From Chara braunii (lineage: Eukaryota; Streptophyta; Charophyceae; Charales; Characeae): a stretch of DNA of 27,057 bases. Shown one piece after another: positions 19,130-27,057 of the stretch. The stretch spans positions 517,236-544,292 of the forward strand of contig BFEA01000496.1 in NCBI GenBank assembly GCA_003427395.1, given 5' to 3'. Position 1 is the stretch's first letter, and every line of letters starts with the position of its first letter. The notes below the pieces were generated by a model. That model was not told the DNA's origin, searched no databases, and saw only the letters and a program-made list of their open reading frames with translations. The translations under genes and the position numbers were made by a program.

Positions 19130-19645
19130 TGAGAGAAGGCAGGCTGGGGTTAAGCGGTAGGGCGCAGCCTGGGCGCAGGGCGCTGGCGGCCATAGCCGGG
19201 CTGCATGAGGGCGCTGAGGGAGGTGAGGGCGAAGGTGGTTCTTCGGAAGGTGAAGGGCGCTGTGTGGGATAACAAGGGAGAGTGAGCGAAGAGAGAGAGA
19301 CTACCTGGTGGAGAGGAGGTCGGCATTGGTGTTGACGTCATCACTCGCTGGTCGTCAAGTTGTCTGGTTGCTTCCATAATGTAGTTGTAGGGATAGGCTG
19401 TAGAGTAGATAGGGCGCCTGGCGCCATTCAAGAGAGAGAGCTACTTCGGGTTATGTTGTTGGTGTTGCCCGATTGGGCTTGGACATTGACTCACGACTTT
19501 TGCTGTATCGTTCTCAAATGGATGGTATCTTGGTTCCAATGTGCTATCTGCTCTTGCTTTGACTACTCGGACTTCAGTGTGATTTTGCAATTGGTATCTC
19601 TGTGCTTCGTCCACATTCATGTTCCTTGCATTTACTTTCCCGGTG
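19130..19645. repeat. possible second member of a diverged block pair
   Basis: This block shares ordered landmarks with 6060-6720 (see that entry): GGGCGCAG, GGCCATAGCCG, TACCTGGT (19302-19309), GTTGTCTGGTTG (19359-19370) and TTCCTTGCAT (19622-19631). A minus-strand frame of 93 codons (19150-19431) crosses the donor-like site with no known domain. It could be an old duplicated promoter/first-exon region or a repeat family. Confidence 0.35.
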
Positions 19646-19879
19646 CTTCACCAGGCCTTCCCCGAGCCCCAAAATCTTATTTTGGGCGACAAGTTTATTT
19701 TTTCTGCAAGGCAGGGGCGGTGTACTAGTGGTTTCAGGCATTGGTGACTTTTTCCATGTTTTATTTTTGGGGAAGATGGCTGTAGCTTGTCGATGATAGA
19801 GATTTCGCACCATACTTGTGGTGTACCTTGTGTGTGCCTCACAGTGCACACTCACCCATGCGCCTGCACAGAGTGCAGC

Positions 19880-19970
19880 GCATCGGTGCCAAACTCAACA
19901 GCGGCACCAAGAAATTGGTGGGTGCATCGGTGCCAAACTCAACAGCGGCACCAAGAAATTGGTGGGTGCA
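19880..19970. repeat. exact 44-bp tandem duplication
   Basis: Units 19880-19923 and 19924-19967 are identical, with three bases of a third. The unit contains GGTGCC...GGCACC inverted segments, so each unit can fold. Exact identity implies a recent duplication, or a collapse or copy error in assembly. Confidence 0.95.
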
Positions 19971-20190
19971 TGTTGTTCTCGAATGTAGACAAGCTATCTT
20001 TCGGGTTCCATATGGTCATGATGAGAGGGTCATCTGTTCTCGACACTCGCATGTATGATGGTTGTGTACAAGCTATTTCTCAAGTCCTGCGTGTGCTTTC
20101 GTGAACCTGTTGAATGTATGCAAGCGATCTTCAGGTCTGATACAGTCATGCGTGTGCTTTGTGTTCTCGACAACGGATCTTTTGACAATT
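19971..20190. repeat. degenerate short repeats
   Basis: A motif of the form GTA(G/T)(A/C)CAAGC(T/G)AT(C/T)T(T/C) appears at about 19986, 20066 and 20117, and GCGTGTGCTTT occurs twice. The repeats are old and imperfect. Confidence 0.5.
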
Positions 20191-20335
20191 TTTTTTCTTT
20201 TCTTTCTATATCCTTATTAAGACTAACCCGGGTCTTGTGTGACGCTGTCCCATGGGACCCTTCTCCTTGTTTGTCCCGGGGCGGCTCTGTGGGGCACAGT
20301 TATGGTTGGGGACGTCCTTTCCTTCTCTTTTTTTC

Positions 20336-20900
20336 GTCGTTTTGCTGGTTTCCCTTTGGTTCGGCCGGCTCGTGTTGTTCCATTCTGGCTGAATCAAGGC
20401 GTCGCTCCGCAACTCTCCAGATGTGCAAAATGAGACTGATTCCGCGCCGACCATGCTGTTTTGCTTCTTTTCCCTTTGGTCTGGTGCTCTTGTGTCGTTT
20501 CGTTCTGGCCGAAGCAAGGGCTTGCTCGGCAATTCTCCACTTGTGCAAAATGAGACTGAATCCTTTCCTGGAACATTTGAAAGATACATTTTGGTAAATT
20601 GTCTTCTCTGCATGTGGAGAGTAGTGAAGCGACGAGGTCGGCACATTTATTTTTTCCTGGAGGGAGGGGTGCATCTATTCGCCGTGGGGTACGTTTTTGC
20701 TAGGGGCTGCATGGATTGGGGTCTCACCCCACTGCTCTCTAAGTGTGGAAAATAAGATTCAATCCTCCGCTGCAGTCGGCACGTTTCCTTTTTTTGTCGG
20801 AGGGAGGTGCATCTATTTGTTGCCGCGGTACTTCTTGGTTTGGGGCCGTGTGGATTGGGGCCTCGATCTGCAACTCTCCAAATGTGCAAAATGAGACTGA
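20336..20900. repeat. four-copy local repeat array with conserved core
   Basis: The core CTC(T/C)...TGTGCAAAATGAGACTGA occurs at 20411-20439, 20531-20559 and 20872-20900, with a more diverged copy at 20731-20760. The first two units have a 120-bp period and the last two a period of about 141 bp, with GTCGGCAC(A/G)TTT and GGAGGGAGG(T/G) preceding each of them. The 120-bp spacing keeps frame: on the minus strand the peptide SVSFCTSGEL recurs 40 residues apart in a 146-codon open frame (20206-20646). I do not call a gene, because no domain is seen and other frames are open too. Confidence 0.7.
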
Positions 20901-20989
20901 ATACTGTGTTAGAACATGGAAACATATGTTGCCATATTTTTTGTCTTTTGTGCATGCGGACAGTAGTGGAGCGACACATCAAGGAACCG

Positions 20990-21190
20990 GCCACTAGGAT
21001 GGAGGAAGGGCAGTAGGAGAACGAGAAGGGAGAGGTTAGAGGACGATGGCGGAGCAGGGCGCTAGAATGGAGGAAGAAGCGAAGAAGGACGGCCAGAAAG
21101 AGGAAGAGGAAGATACGCTGGAGGATCAATAAGAGGAGGAGGAGGGGGAAGAAGGAACACGAGAAAGAGAGGAGGAAGGAGGGACGTACA
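20990..21190. repeat. purine-rich (GA-rich) tract
   Basis: About 200 bp of mostly A and G. It contains a 28-codon plus-strand frame from ATG 21046 (MAEQGARMEEEAKKDGQK...) whose composition simply follows the purine bias; a gene is not supported. Confidence 0.6.
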
Positions 21191-22213
21191 GGAATATGGG
21201 AGAGATTGGCTGGGGTTGTGTACTGGTGGCTAAAGCCAAAAGTACCATAAAGAGTAATAAAAGTCCAAAGACCTCCTAACTGACACCAACGTGAGGCTTA
21301 CATCAGTGGTTAGCAGTTGGGATGAAACCGGCGCTTCATAGGTATGCTGCTTTTGGCCCCCGGGCTGGCCATTCTTTCCATTGCTAACCTCGGGGGTATC
21401 ACTCAGCTGTGCAAGCTTCCGCGCGGGACACATTTGAAATCAGTGAACATGGGTTGTCTCAGTATTTATTTTTTAATGTTGAGGTCAACTCTTGGCCGCC
21501 TTTCTTTCAATTCTAAGATGATCGCTGGCATGCAGTTGAAGTGCTGTGTAGGAGAAAGCGAGTGTTGCAAATGAGAAGGTAACAAAGAAACAAAACAGAA
21601 AAGAAGGTAACCAGGTGAGCTCAGAGTGCATGTTGTGCTGAGTGTTTATTTCCTTACATTCATAACTCTGTTGAGCAGGGCTGGGCCGACAACTGCCCAG
21701 TCCACCTGGGGCTGGACTGGTCCAGGGGGGGTGAACCAGTAGACCAGTTGGGCCAAAATGCCTTTTTCTTCTGTTTTTCGATTGCAGGATCTGACTGTGC
21801 TGGCTGAGATCTGTCAGATTCTGCAATGAAACTTTGAAGGTATAATTTTCGAGGGGAGGAGGTTCGGTTTCAGGTGGGTTGGGGTTTTTGGAGGGGGGGG
21901 GGGTCTCTCGAGTGTGCAGGAGCGAACATAGCAGGTAGAAGACAAGTCAAGACAGCAGTATTAGGTAGAACCGTAGAAGAATGTAAAGAAGAAAAGGGTA
22001 ATTAAAACTGTAAGAAAAAGAAAAGAAAAAGAAGAAGAACGAGAAGAACAAGAAGAAGAAAGAACAGGAAGAGGATAGAGAATTTCAGTTCAGCCATTTC
22101 TAGAAGAATTTCAGTTCAGCCATTTCTAAATTCTTAAAGTCGAAGATCTGCAGCAGTTTCACATGTTTGCAGTGGATATCTCTCCCTCTCGCTCCACTCT
22201 CTCTCTCTCTCTC
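21191..22213. other. gene-free stretch
   Basis: No gene recognised. It includes another GAA-rich tract (about 22014-22070), a 26-bp-period duplication of GAATTTCAGTTCAGCCATTT (22080-22102 and 22106-22128) and a CT run ending near 22214. Confidence 0.5.
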
Positions 22214-22435
22214 TCATTTCGAATCCCCTTCGCTCATCTCCTCCTCGGGTGACTTTCTACCTCTCTCATCCGAATAGGGGTCATCCTTGGAGACTTCCAC
22301 TTTGCGGGGCCTGGCCGGACATTGTTTTTTCTCTTTTGCAGCGTTACCCACCGTCTTCTGCTTGCGGGGCTTCCCATGACCACGGCGTGGCTTTGCAGGG
22401 ACTCCATCGACCAAAGTTTTCCTCTTTTGCCCCAC
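22214..22435 (-). CDS. basic/acidic low-complexity ORF, possible exon fragment
   Basis: An open frame of about 73 codons with biased but protein-like composition: a basic Pro/Arg/Gly/Lys stretch (AKPRRGHGKPRKQK, then CPARPRK), reminiscent of AT-hook DNA-binding tails, followed by an acidic Ser/Glu end (SPEEEMSEGDSK). No natural ATG start; upstream on the minus strand the frame is open back to a TGA near 22475, where splice-acceptor-like CAG triplets occur. It may be the last exon of a nuclear protein or a fragment of a mobile-element protein. The product is not recognised. Confidence 0.35.
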   Translation of the reverse strand: MGQKRKTLVDGVPAKPRRGHGKPRKQKTVGNAAKEKKQCPARPRKVEVSKDDPYSDERGRKSPEEEMSEGDSK

Positions 22436-22894
22436 ACTGCTTTTCCAAAGGTTGTCATGCTGACATCCTCATTCTCTGCAGGGTACGGAGGCCTGTCAGT
22501 GTGGTGTGCTGGTTCTCACACTGATGTTTGGAGTTCGTTCTGCTGTTCCGCAGCAGCAACCCGGTGATCTTGGTGCTGCTCTGGCGCTGCAGGCTGCTGC
22601 AGTGCAGGTGGATGGGGTGTTCGTGCGTATACCGTGGCTGGTGGTTGTTGCTGCTCCTCTCCCTGTTGCATGTTTTCTCCCGCAGCCTCCATCAGATTGA
22701 CTCCCTCCTCCTACAATTTTTTTTTCTTCTTCATGGTGCTGGTCCCCCCGTTTCTTTGATGGCTGGAAGTTCTTCAAAGGTACGAAAAGCTGAATGACTT
22801 TGTACCATCCATTCAAGTGTAGTTGAATTTGGCTCAACTGCCCAAGGCGCTTGCAGAGCGCGCACTTCACTGGTTAAAGTGAGGTTTTGTTTTT
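22436..22894. other. gene-free stretch
   Basis: Open frames on both strands (such as 22496-22870 minus) are Ser/Thr/Ala-rich without domains. No gene is supported. Confidence 0.45.
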
Positions 22895-22968
22895 GTTTAG
22901 GTAGCTCAGTTGGTTAGAGCAAAGGACTGAAAATCCTTGTGTTAGTGGTTTACATCCACTTCTCACAC
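22895..22968 (+). pseudogene. tRNA-Phe(GAA) remnant, plant mitochondrial type
   Basis: The D arm GCTC-AGTTGGTTA-GAGC, the anticodon arm AAGGA-CTGAAAA-TCCTT with anticodon GAA (22929-22931), and a T stem AGTGG/CCACT are all intact and in the correct spacing. The T loop reads TTTACAT instead of TTCGAAT and the acceptor stem pairs at only about four of seven positions, so it is probably dead. The arm sequences resemble the native mitochondrial trnF of plants as I remember it, rather than the cytosolic gene, suggesting an old organelle-to-nucleus transfer. Confidence 0.7.
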
Positions 22969-23237
22969 TGAGGAACAATCCAAGATCCAGGTTAATCAGC
23001 AGGAAACCAAAGTTGTAATTCAATTGTCATGACGTTGAATATTTGGAATCGTTGATTACAACGAGTAGGATCCTCACAACGTGTCATTTATTTGACATAT
23101 TGATTGTACAAATGAGCAGTTCATACGGTGACTCAAACGGTCGCCCCAAAAATAAGAAATAAAATAAACACAAGGTAAAATTGTATATCAAAACGACTTC
23201 TGGCATCATCAACAGGGATAGGGGTCAAAACTTCAAA
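22969..23237. other. AT-rich stretch without gene
   Basis: No gene recognised. If the neighbouring tRNA came with mitochondrial DNA, this flank could belong to it, but nothing in it identifies an organelle gene. Confidence 0.4.
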
Positions 23238-23595
23238 TCAGAGGATAGATAGATATTTCTGGATATAGGCCCCTTTCTCCACGAAGTGGACGATGTTGAG
23301 TATAGCCTTATTATCAGACACTTCCCCCCCCCACAGTTTTGGAACATCCTGTCCGGCATTCTGCAAACAGCCCTCATTTTGTGCATGCTCATCCTCCGCC
23401 GCCTCTTGCACGTCATCCATTTGCTGATCTGTTTGCTGCCTCTCATGCTGGCTGAGCTATTCACTTTGTCTCTCTCTTTCCCTTCGAGTTGGGACAGCAA
23501 CACGCTGAGCCTCCTCCTCCTGAACAAGACCAGCATCTTTGCCCGCCATAGCCTCTGCCCGTGCTGCTTCCTCCTTGTCTGTTACATCTTCGACG
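23238..23595 (-). pseudogene. Glu/Gln-rich reading frame with one stop
   Basis: One frame reads from about 23595 to a stop at 23238 with a single internal TAG (23457-23459). The peptide is rich in Glu, Gln, Ala and Arg (DKEEAARAEAMAGKDAG; LVQEEEAQRVAVPTRRERER; after the stop HERQQTDQQMDDVQEAAED), then ends VSDNKAILNIVHFVEKGAYI. This looks like a coiled-coil or acidic C-terminal tail. At its upstream side it runs straight into the GC-rich hairpin block at 23601, as if truncated by an insertion. No family is recognised. Confidence 0.4.
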
Positions 23596-23600
23596 CCACA

Positions 23601-23950
23601 CGGGTCCTACCGGACCCGACTTAGGGCTAGAGGGACACACCAGGGCCTAAAGGCCCGACCTTGGGGTACTACAGGCCATAAAGGCCTCACCTTGGACCAG
23701 ACCCGACGGGCAGGCCCAAACGACATTACCGTTTGGGCCTGGCGGCGCTCTTGAGGCTGCCGCCCGCCGGTTGGGGCTGAACCGTCCATCTGGACGGTTC
23801 AGGGCACTGCCAGGCCTCGCAGCAGTGAGGCCGGCCTCTGCCCACCGGTATAAAGAACCGGTCCGGCCTCACTTCGAGGCATCGACCTACCGGCATTCTA
23901 CCGGTACGGTATGGTACAGCGCGAGACAGCGCTGGCGCTAAGTTTAGCGC
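23601..23950. promoter_or_regulatory. GC-rich hairpin cluster with TATA box
   Basis: Inverted repeats in a row: 23601-23618 (7-bp stem), 23643-23656 (5), 23711-23741 (12, loop of 7), 23777-23802 (12), 23813-23832 (6), 23844-23862 (ACCGGT arms), and 23935-23950 (7). TATAAAG at 23849-23855 lies in the loop of the ACCGGT pair, and the start of a transcript would be expected about 30 bp downstream, near 23880. The block abuts a truncated reading frame on one side and a pyrimidine tract on the other. It may be an LTR, a mobile-element promoter or a host promoter; a TGTTACA LTR-like start lies just outside at 23579. Confidence 0.5.
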
Positions 23951-24117
23951 AGGAGCAGCGAGGAGCGGCAGCGCAGCATTAGCGCAACAGCGAGCGAGCA
24001 GCAGCAGCGGCGACTGGGTGTGCCGGCGGCCATAGCCGCCTGAGGTATCGGGGTTGGAGGCCTCTCTCCTCCCTCCCCTCGCCAGTCCCCTCTCTCTCTC
24101 TCTCTCCTCCTCGGCTC

Positions 24118-24172
24118 CTTCTTCTTCTTCTTCTTCTTCTTCTTCTTCTTCTTCTTCTTCTTCTTCTTCTTC
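24118..24172. repeat. (CTT)18 microsatellite
   Basis: A pure CTT run inside a wider pyrimidine-rich tract (about 24060-24210). Poly-Ser or poly-Lys frames across it are artefacts. Confidence 0.97.
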
Positions 24173-24655
24173 CCCTCTTCAGACTCCATCTTTTTCTTCT
24201 TCTTCTTCAGATTGGAGANTTATACTAGTTGGACAGAGATCAGTATTGGACTTCGGTGGTATGAGACTGTGGTACTTACCGGATTGGAGACTTGGAGATT
24301 GTTGGGGTTGATACTCGGCTGCATCACAGTTCGGACACTGGTTACATTTGGACTCTGTACCTCCGACATTGGTGACCTATTGTCCTCGACATTTTAATCT
24401 TGTTGGATGACATTTTGGACTACCATATCGGTGACCTATCAGATTCTATCTCGGTGACCTTCGGTGCTGTCTACCTCCCCCCACCTCCTTCGTCTCTCCT
24501 CCCACCTCTCATCTGTGTATGCGTGTACGAGGTCTGGGCATCGTCTATGCTTGGCCCAGACCCCACCATCTCACGATTGTATGTGTGTGGAGTGATTCTT
24601 GAGTCAGTCCGTGTGAGTCAGTCTATGTGAGTCAGTCCGTTTATCAGACTTATGC
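24173..24655. other. gene-free stretch with one ambiguous base
   Basis: Position 24219 is N, directly after a pyrimidine-rich run. The motif GGTGACCT recurs at about 24372, 24430 and 24456, and GTGAGTCAGTC units lie in tandem at about 24599-24640. No coding region; this could be the downstream flank of the GC-rich block or the 3' part of the hAT element. Confidence 0.45.
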
Positions 24656-27018
24656 TCATCCTACATTGGTTGATCTTTGGTTCTGCCCATACTCATTGAA
24701 GTATGTAATATTGTCTGCATCAGTCACAGGGTGCTCTGCATCAGGCATCGGGTGCTGTACATCAGGCACTGGGCGCGTAAAGAACTTGATGTGTGTGTCC
24801 ACCCTCTCCACGTTCTCAGAAGGCACCATCTCTACCTCCTCTCGCCTATTGAGCCTCCGACCGATGTATGTAGTGGCGGGGACTGCTAGCATGGACACCA
24901 ACTTGACATAATGTCATCCTCGTCATCGGTCTTGTCATAAGTGGACTCGCTGCCCTGCTCAAGTCGTCATCTACCAGCCCCTTCGGAACCTATCCTTTAA
25001 GAGCCTCAGCCAATCTCTGTTGTCTCTTTTCCTATTCCACATTGTTCAGTCTCCTCCATCGTGCCCTCGAGAACATACTGATCTTCCTCTGTTGGCTCCA
25101 TGAACAGCTCAAAGAAGGACCCCCACACTTCCACGTAGCCATTGTCCTTGCTGTTTCGAACACGCAGCCACTGCACATTCTGATGAATGTAGAAGAGCGT
25201 CTTTAATGATTCCGGTTAGAGGCTGTTTCTTTGCTCTGAAGGGATGAAGCCTGCAGGTGTGGCTGTGCTCCACATTCATAACACTCAGATGGCAATCTCC
25301 TGCGATTCCGGGAAAACTCCACCATGTAATGCCCACCAGTCTGCTGGTGCACGTCGCGTGGCTCTCTCTTGTAATATCCGCCCACATATGTTCATCTTTT
25401 TGAACTCGCCCGTCCACAGACTCTCTCAAGAACTCGTACTGATAATCCCACATCCTCTTTCCGCTTTCGAATCCCAATTCTTTTCGGTCTGCCTCAGCGA
25501 GAAATGCATAGTCTTGCACAAGGTGGGTGTCCGGATTGTTCAGCCAACCGTGATCTCTTGTTTGCGGATCCAGAAGAAGACAGTTGCGTGCACGGGCTGC
25601 TGCATCATCTGCACACGATCCTTCACCTTGTCCATAATGCCTTCCCTCTCCTTCATGAGCACGGCATTTCATAATTTGCTCACAATCAAAGTGTCGTACT
25701 ATAGGAGGTTGGTGGGAGAAACTCCCCTTCCTAGCAGGCTGTATACCGGCTTCCATGGTTGCCACAATTTTTTTGACCTTGGCGCACCAAATCTCATACT
25801 GCACTCTCAAGTAGAGAAGGTCGGCCTTTGTCTGCAACTTCTCGCTTGACCACCTCAATGCCCTCCACCTCGCAGCACAACTACCATCCATCATCTCGTT
25901 CATCACGTCATTCCAACATCTGGTATACTGACCCAAACTGGACCTCTGTCGGGCGCGGCAACAACAAGGAGTCATCAATTGACATTGTCAGACCATGGGT
26001 AGTGTGATAGTTCCTTATGAACTTCACAATGGTGTCGGCCGTCTTCACTGTGTTCTTCACCCTTGCTAGATTGCCCTGGTCCTTCAACAACAAATTGCAA
26101 TAGTGCGCTCCTCACGATGCCCAGGGTGTCCTTGCAACACCTCTGTCTGTTCGCCTTTCCAAGTTCTAGGCCGCTTTCTTGTTCACCTCCGTGTTGTTTG
26201 TACAAATGGAGTTGATCCGATGCAGCCCGATCTCCCTCGTCACCTGCTCCCATAAGTTGGCCGTTGCTGGTGTGTTTTTCGTCCTCCCTGTCATATGGAC
26301 CGTGGTGACCATTACAGCTCCTTTCTCCCCCACTGCTAGGAAATTCACGATCGGCCTGTTCTTGTGAGGTTGTCCCAACACATTGTCATGGGGTTGAGTG
26401 CTTTCTGAACCTTCAAGTAGAGGAATCCAACCTCACCTTCCGCATGTGCTTGTAGGCAGGCAACTTGACCTTTGGCCTTGCATTGACAACTTCAAAGTGT
26501 GCATCATGAAGAGCCTGTGTTGCGTTGAGGTTCAGGGAGTTGAAAGCAATGCCAACCGTGAACATTGCCGCCGCCCAAGCTATGTCCAACTTCTTTTGAG
26601 CTGCATTGTTGATCCACTTCCTGATTGTTGTCTGTTGCTTGGCCACCAAAGGTTTGTGAGTGTGCTGCACTCCAGCGGTGTCCACATCAGGGCCCCCCGT
26701 CTCCTTTCCCCCCTCGCCCCCCTCATTATCTATGGCTGCCACATCAGTCTGCACAACAAGTCGTGAAGTAGACTGGCCTGATATCGGCTGGAAGAGGCGG
26801 TAGCACCAGCCAATACACAGGATCCTCAACGTCAGATCCACTCTCCCCATGCTCCTCGCCCCTCTGCACTCCTGGGGAGTCGTCTGAAGTTCTGCTACAA
26901 GTACCAACTGTTCTTGTCGTTGGGGTTAAACCTTGCCACCGTATGTGACAAGCGCATCGACCATCTCTTCCGTCCGAAAAGAACACGGTTTCTGCACTTT
27001 CAGGAAATGATCGTCCAT
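24656..27018 (-). pseudogene. hAT-superfamily transposase (DUF659 type), broken
   Basis: A reading order of about 2.36 kb, equal to a full-length transposase of roughly 780 residues, spread over three frames. N-terminus from ATG 27018: MDDHFLKVQKPCSFRTEE, 30 codons to a TAA. 26413-26907: acidic linker, then KQQTTIRKWINNAAQKKLD and AWAAAMFTVGIAFNSLN, the typical entry to the core. 26166-26381: DUF659 core NRPIVNFLAVGEKGAVMV...REIGLHRINSICTNN. 25908-26093: LLLKDQGNLARVKNTVKTAD. 25109-25978: CAARWRALRWSSEKLQTKAD and degraded sequence. 25021-25200: dimerisation-type end YIHQNVQWLRVRNSKDNGYV. 24656-24901: acidic/Pro-rich tail with PVPDVQHPMPDAEHPVTDAD repeats. The segment with the first catalytic Asp is missing near 26390, and the second (CTDN) reads CTNN. 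It is inactive. Known role of the family: cut-and-paste transposition. Confidence 0.82.
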
Positions 27019-27057
27019 CAGCCGTCGTTGATGAGGGTTAAACCTTGCCACCGTATG
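26923..27057. repeat. 23-bp direct repeat at the window end
   Basis: GGGTTAAACCTTGCC... at 26923-26945 is repeated exactly at 27035-27057, where the sequence ends. One copy sits across the first in-frame stop of the transposase, the other upstream of its ATG. Confidence 0.9.

Noticed and set aside
24054-24311. Poly-Ser and poly-Lys frames
   Set aside because: Products of the (CTT)n run; no domain, and an N base lies within.
23579-24660. Complete solo LTR starting at TGTTACA
   Set aside because: No matching CA end with a target duplication could be found; kept only as an alternative for the hairpin block.
25244-25849. 201-codon plus-strand frame
   Set aside because: It is the antisense shadow of the hAT transposase pseudogene, whose motifs are clear on the minus strand.

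Overview
The window looks like nuclear DNA from a eukaryote with a repeat-rich genome. No intact, convincing protein-coding gene is visible. It holds long gene-poor stretches, many microsatellites (GA, CT, CA, CTT), diverged local duplications and at least four classes of mobile DNA. The retrotransposon is a plant-type chromovirus (Ty3/gypsy), its primer site matches the plant initiator tRNA-Met type, and a tRNA-Phe-like remnant resembles plant mitochondrial trnF. A green plant or streptophyte alga fits best; a charophyte such as Chara is my guess from the style of the hAT/DUF659 transposase and cannot be confirmed from the sequence alone.

Layout. 1-8780: no gene. This part contains duplicated non-coding segments, microsatellites and two copies (2771-3035 and 4843-5093) of a tRNA-derived SINE with Pol III A and B boxes. 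8787-9217: a hairpin-rich segment ending in a 160-bp tandem repeat. 9218-18155: a full-length but dead Ty3/gypsy element on the minus strand, with two LTRs about 95% identical by eye, a PBS, a long leader, and gag and pol. It is inserted in the second unit of the 160-bp repeat and flanked by a 4-bp TAGC duplication. 18160-22890: no confident gene; several tandem or diverged repeats, plus a small basic open frame at 22214-22435. 22895-22968: decayed mitochondrial-type tRNA-Phe. 23238-23595: a Glu/Gln-rich broken reading frame. 23601-24172: a GC-rich block with serial hairpins around a TATA box, followed by a CTT microsatellite. 24656-27018: a broken hAT-type (DUF659) transposase gene on the minus strand.

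The strongest technical point is at 12722-12759. A 19-bp Tn5 mosaic end is joined to its own reverse complement, which is the junction adapter of Nextera mate-pair libraries, and it is flanked by an exact 84-bp duplication. This is an assembly artefact inside pol. Without it, one in-frame TGA would still interrupt the reverse transcriptase. A biologically interesting point is the gag/protease junction, where an A_AAA_AAT heptamer lies directly before the gag stop and a -1 shift leads exactly into the protease frame.
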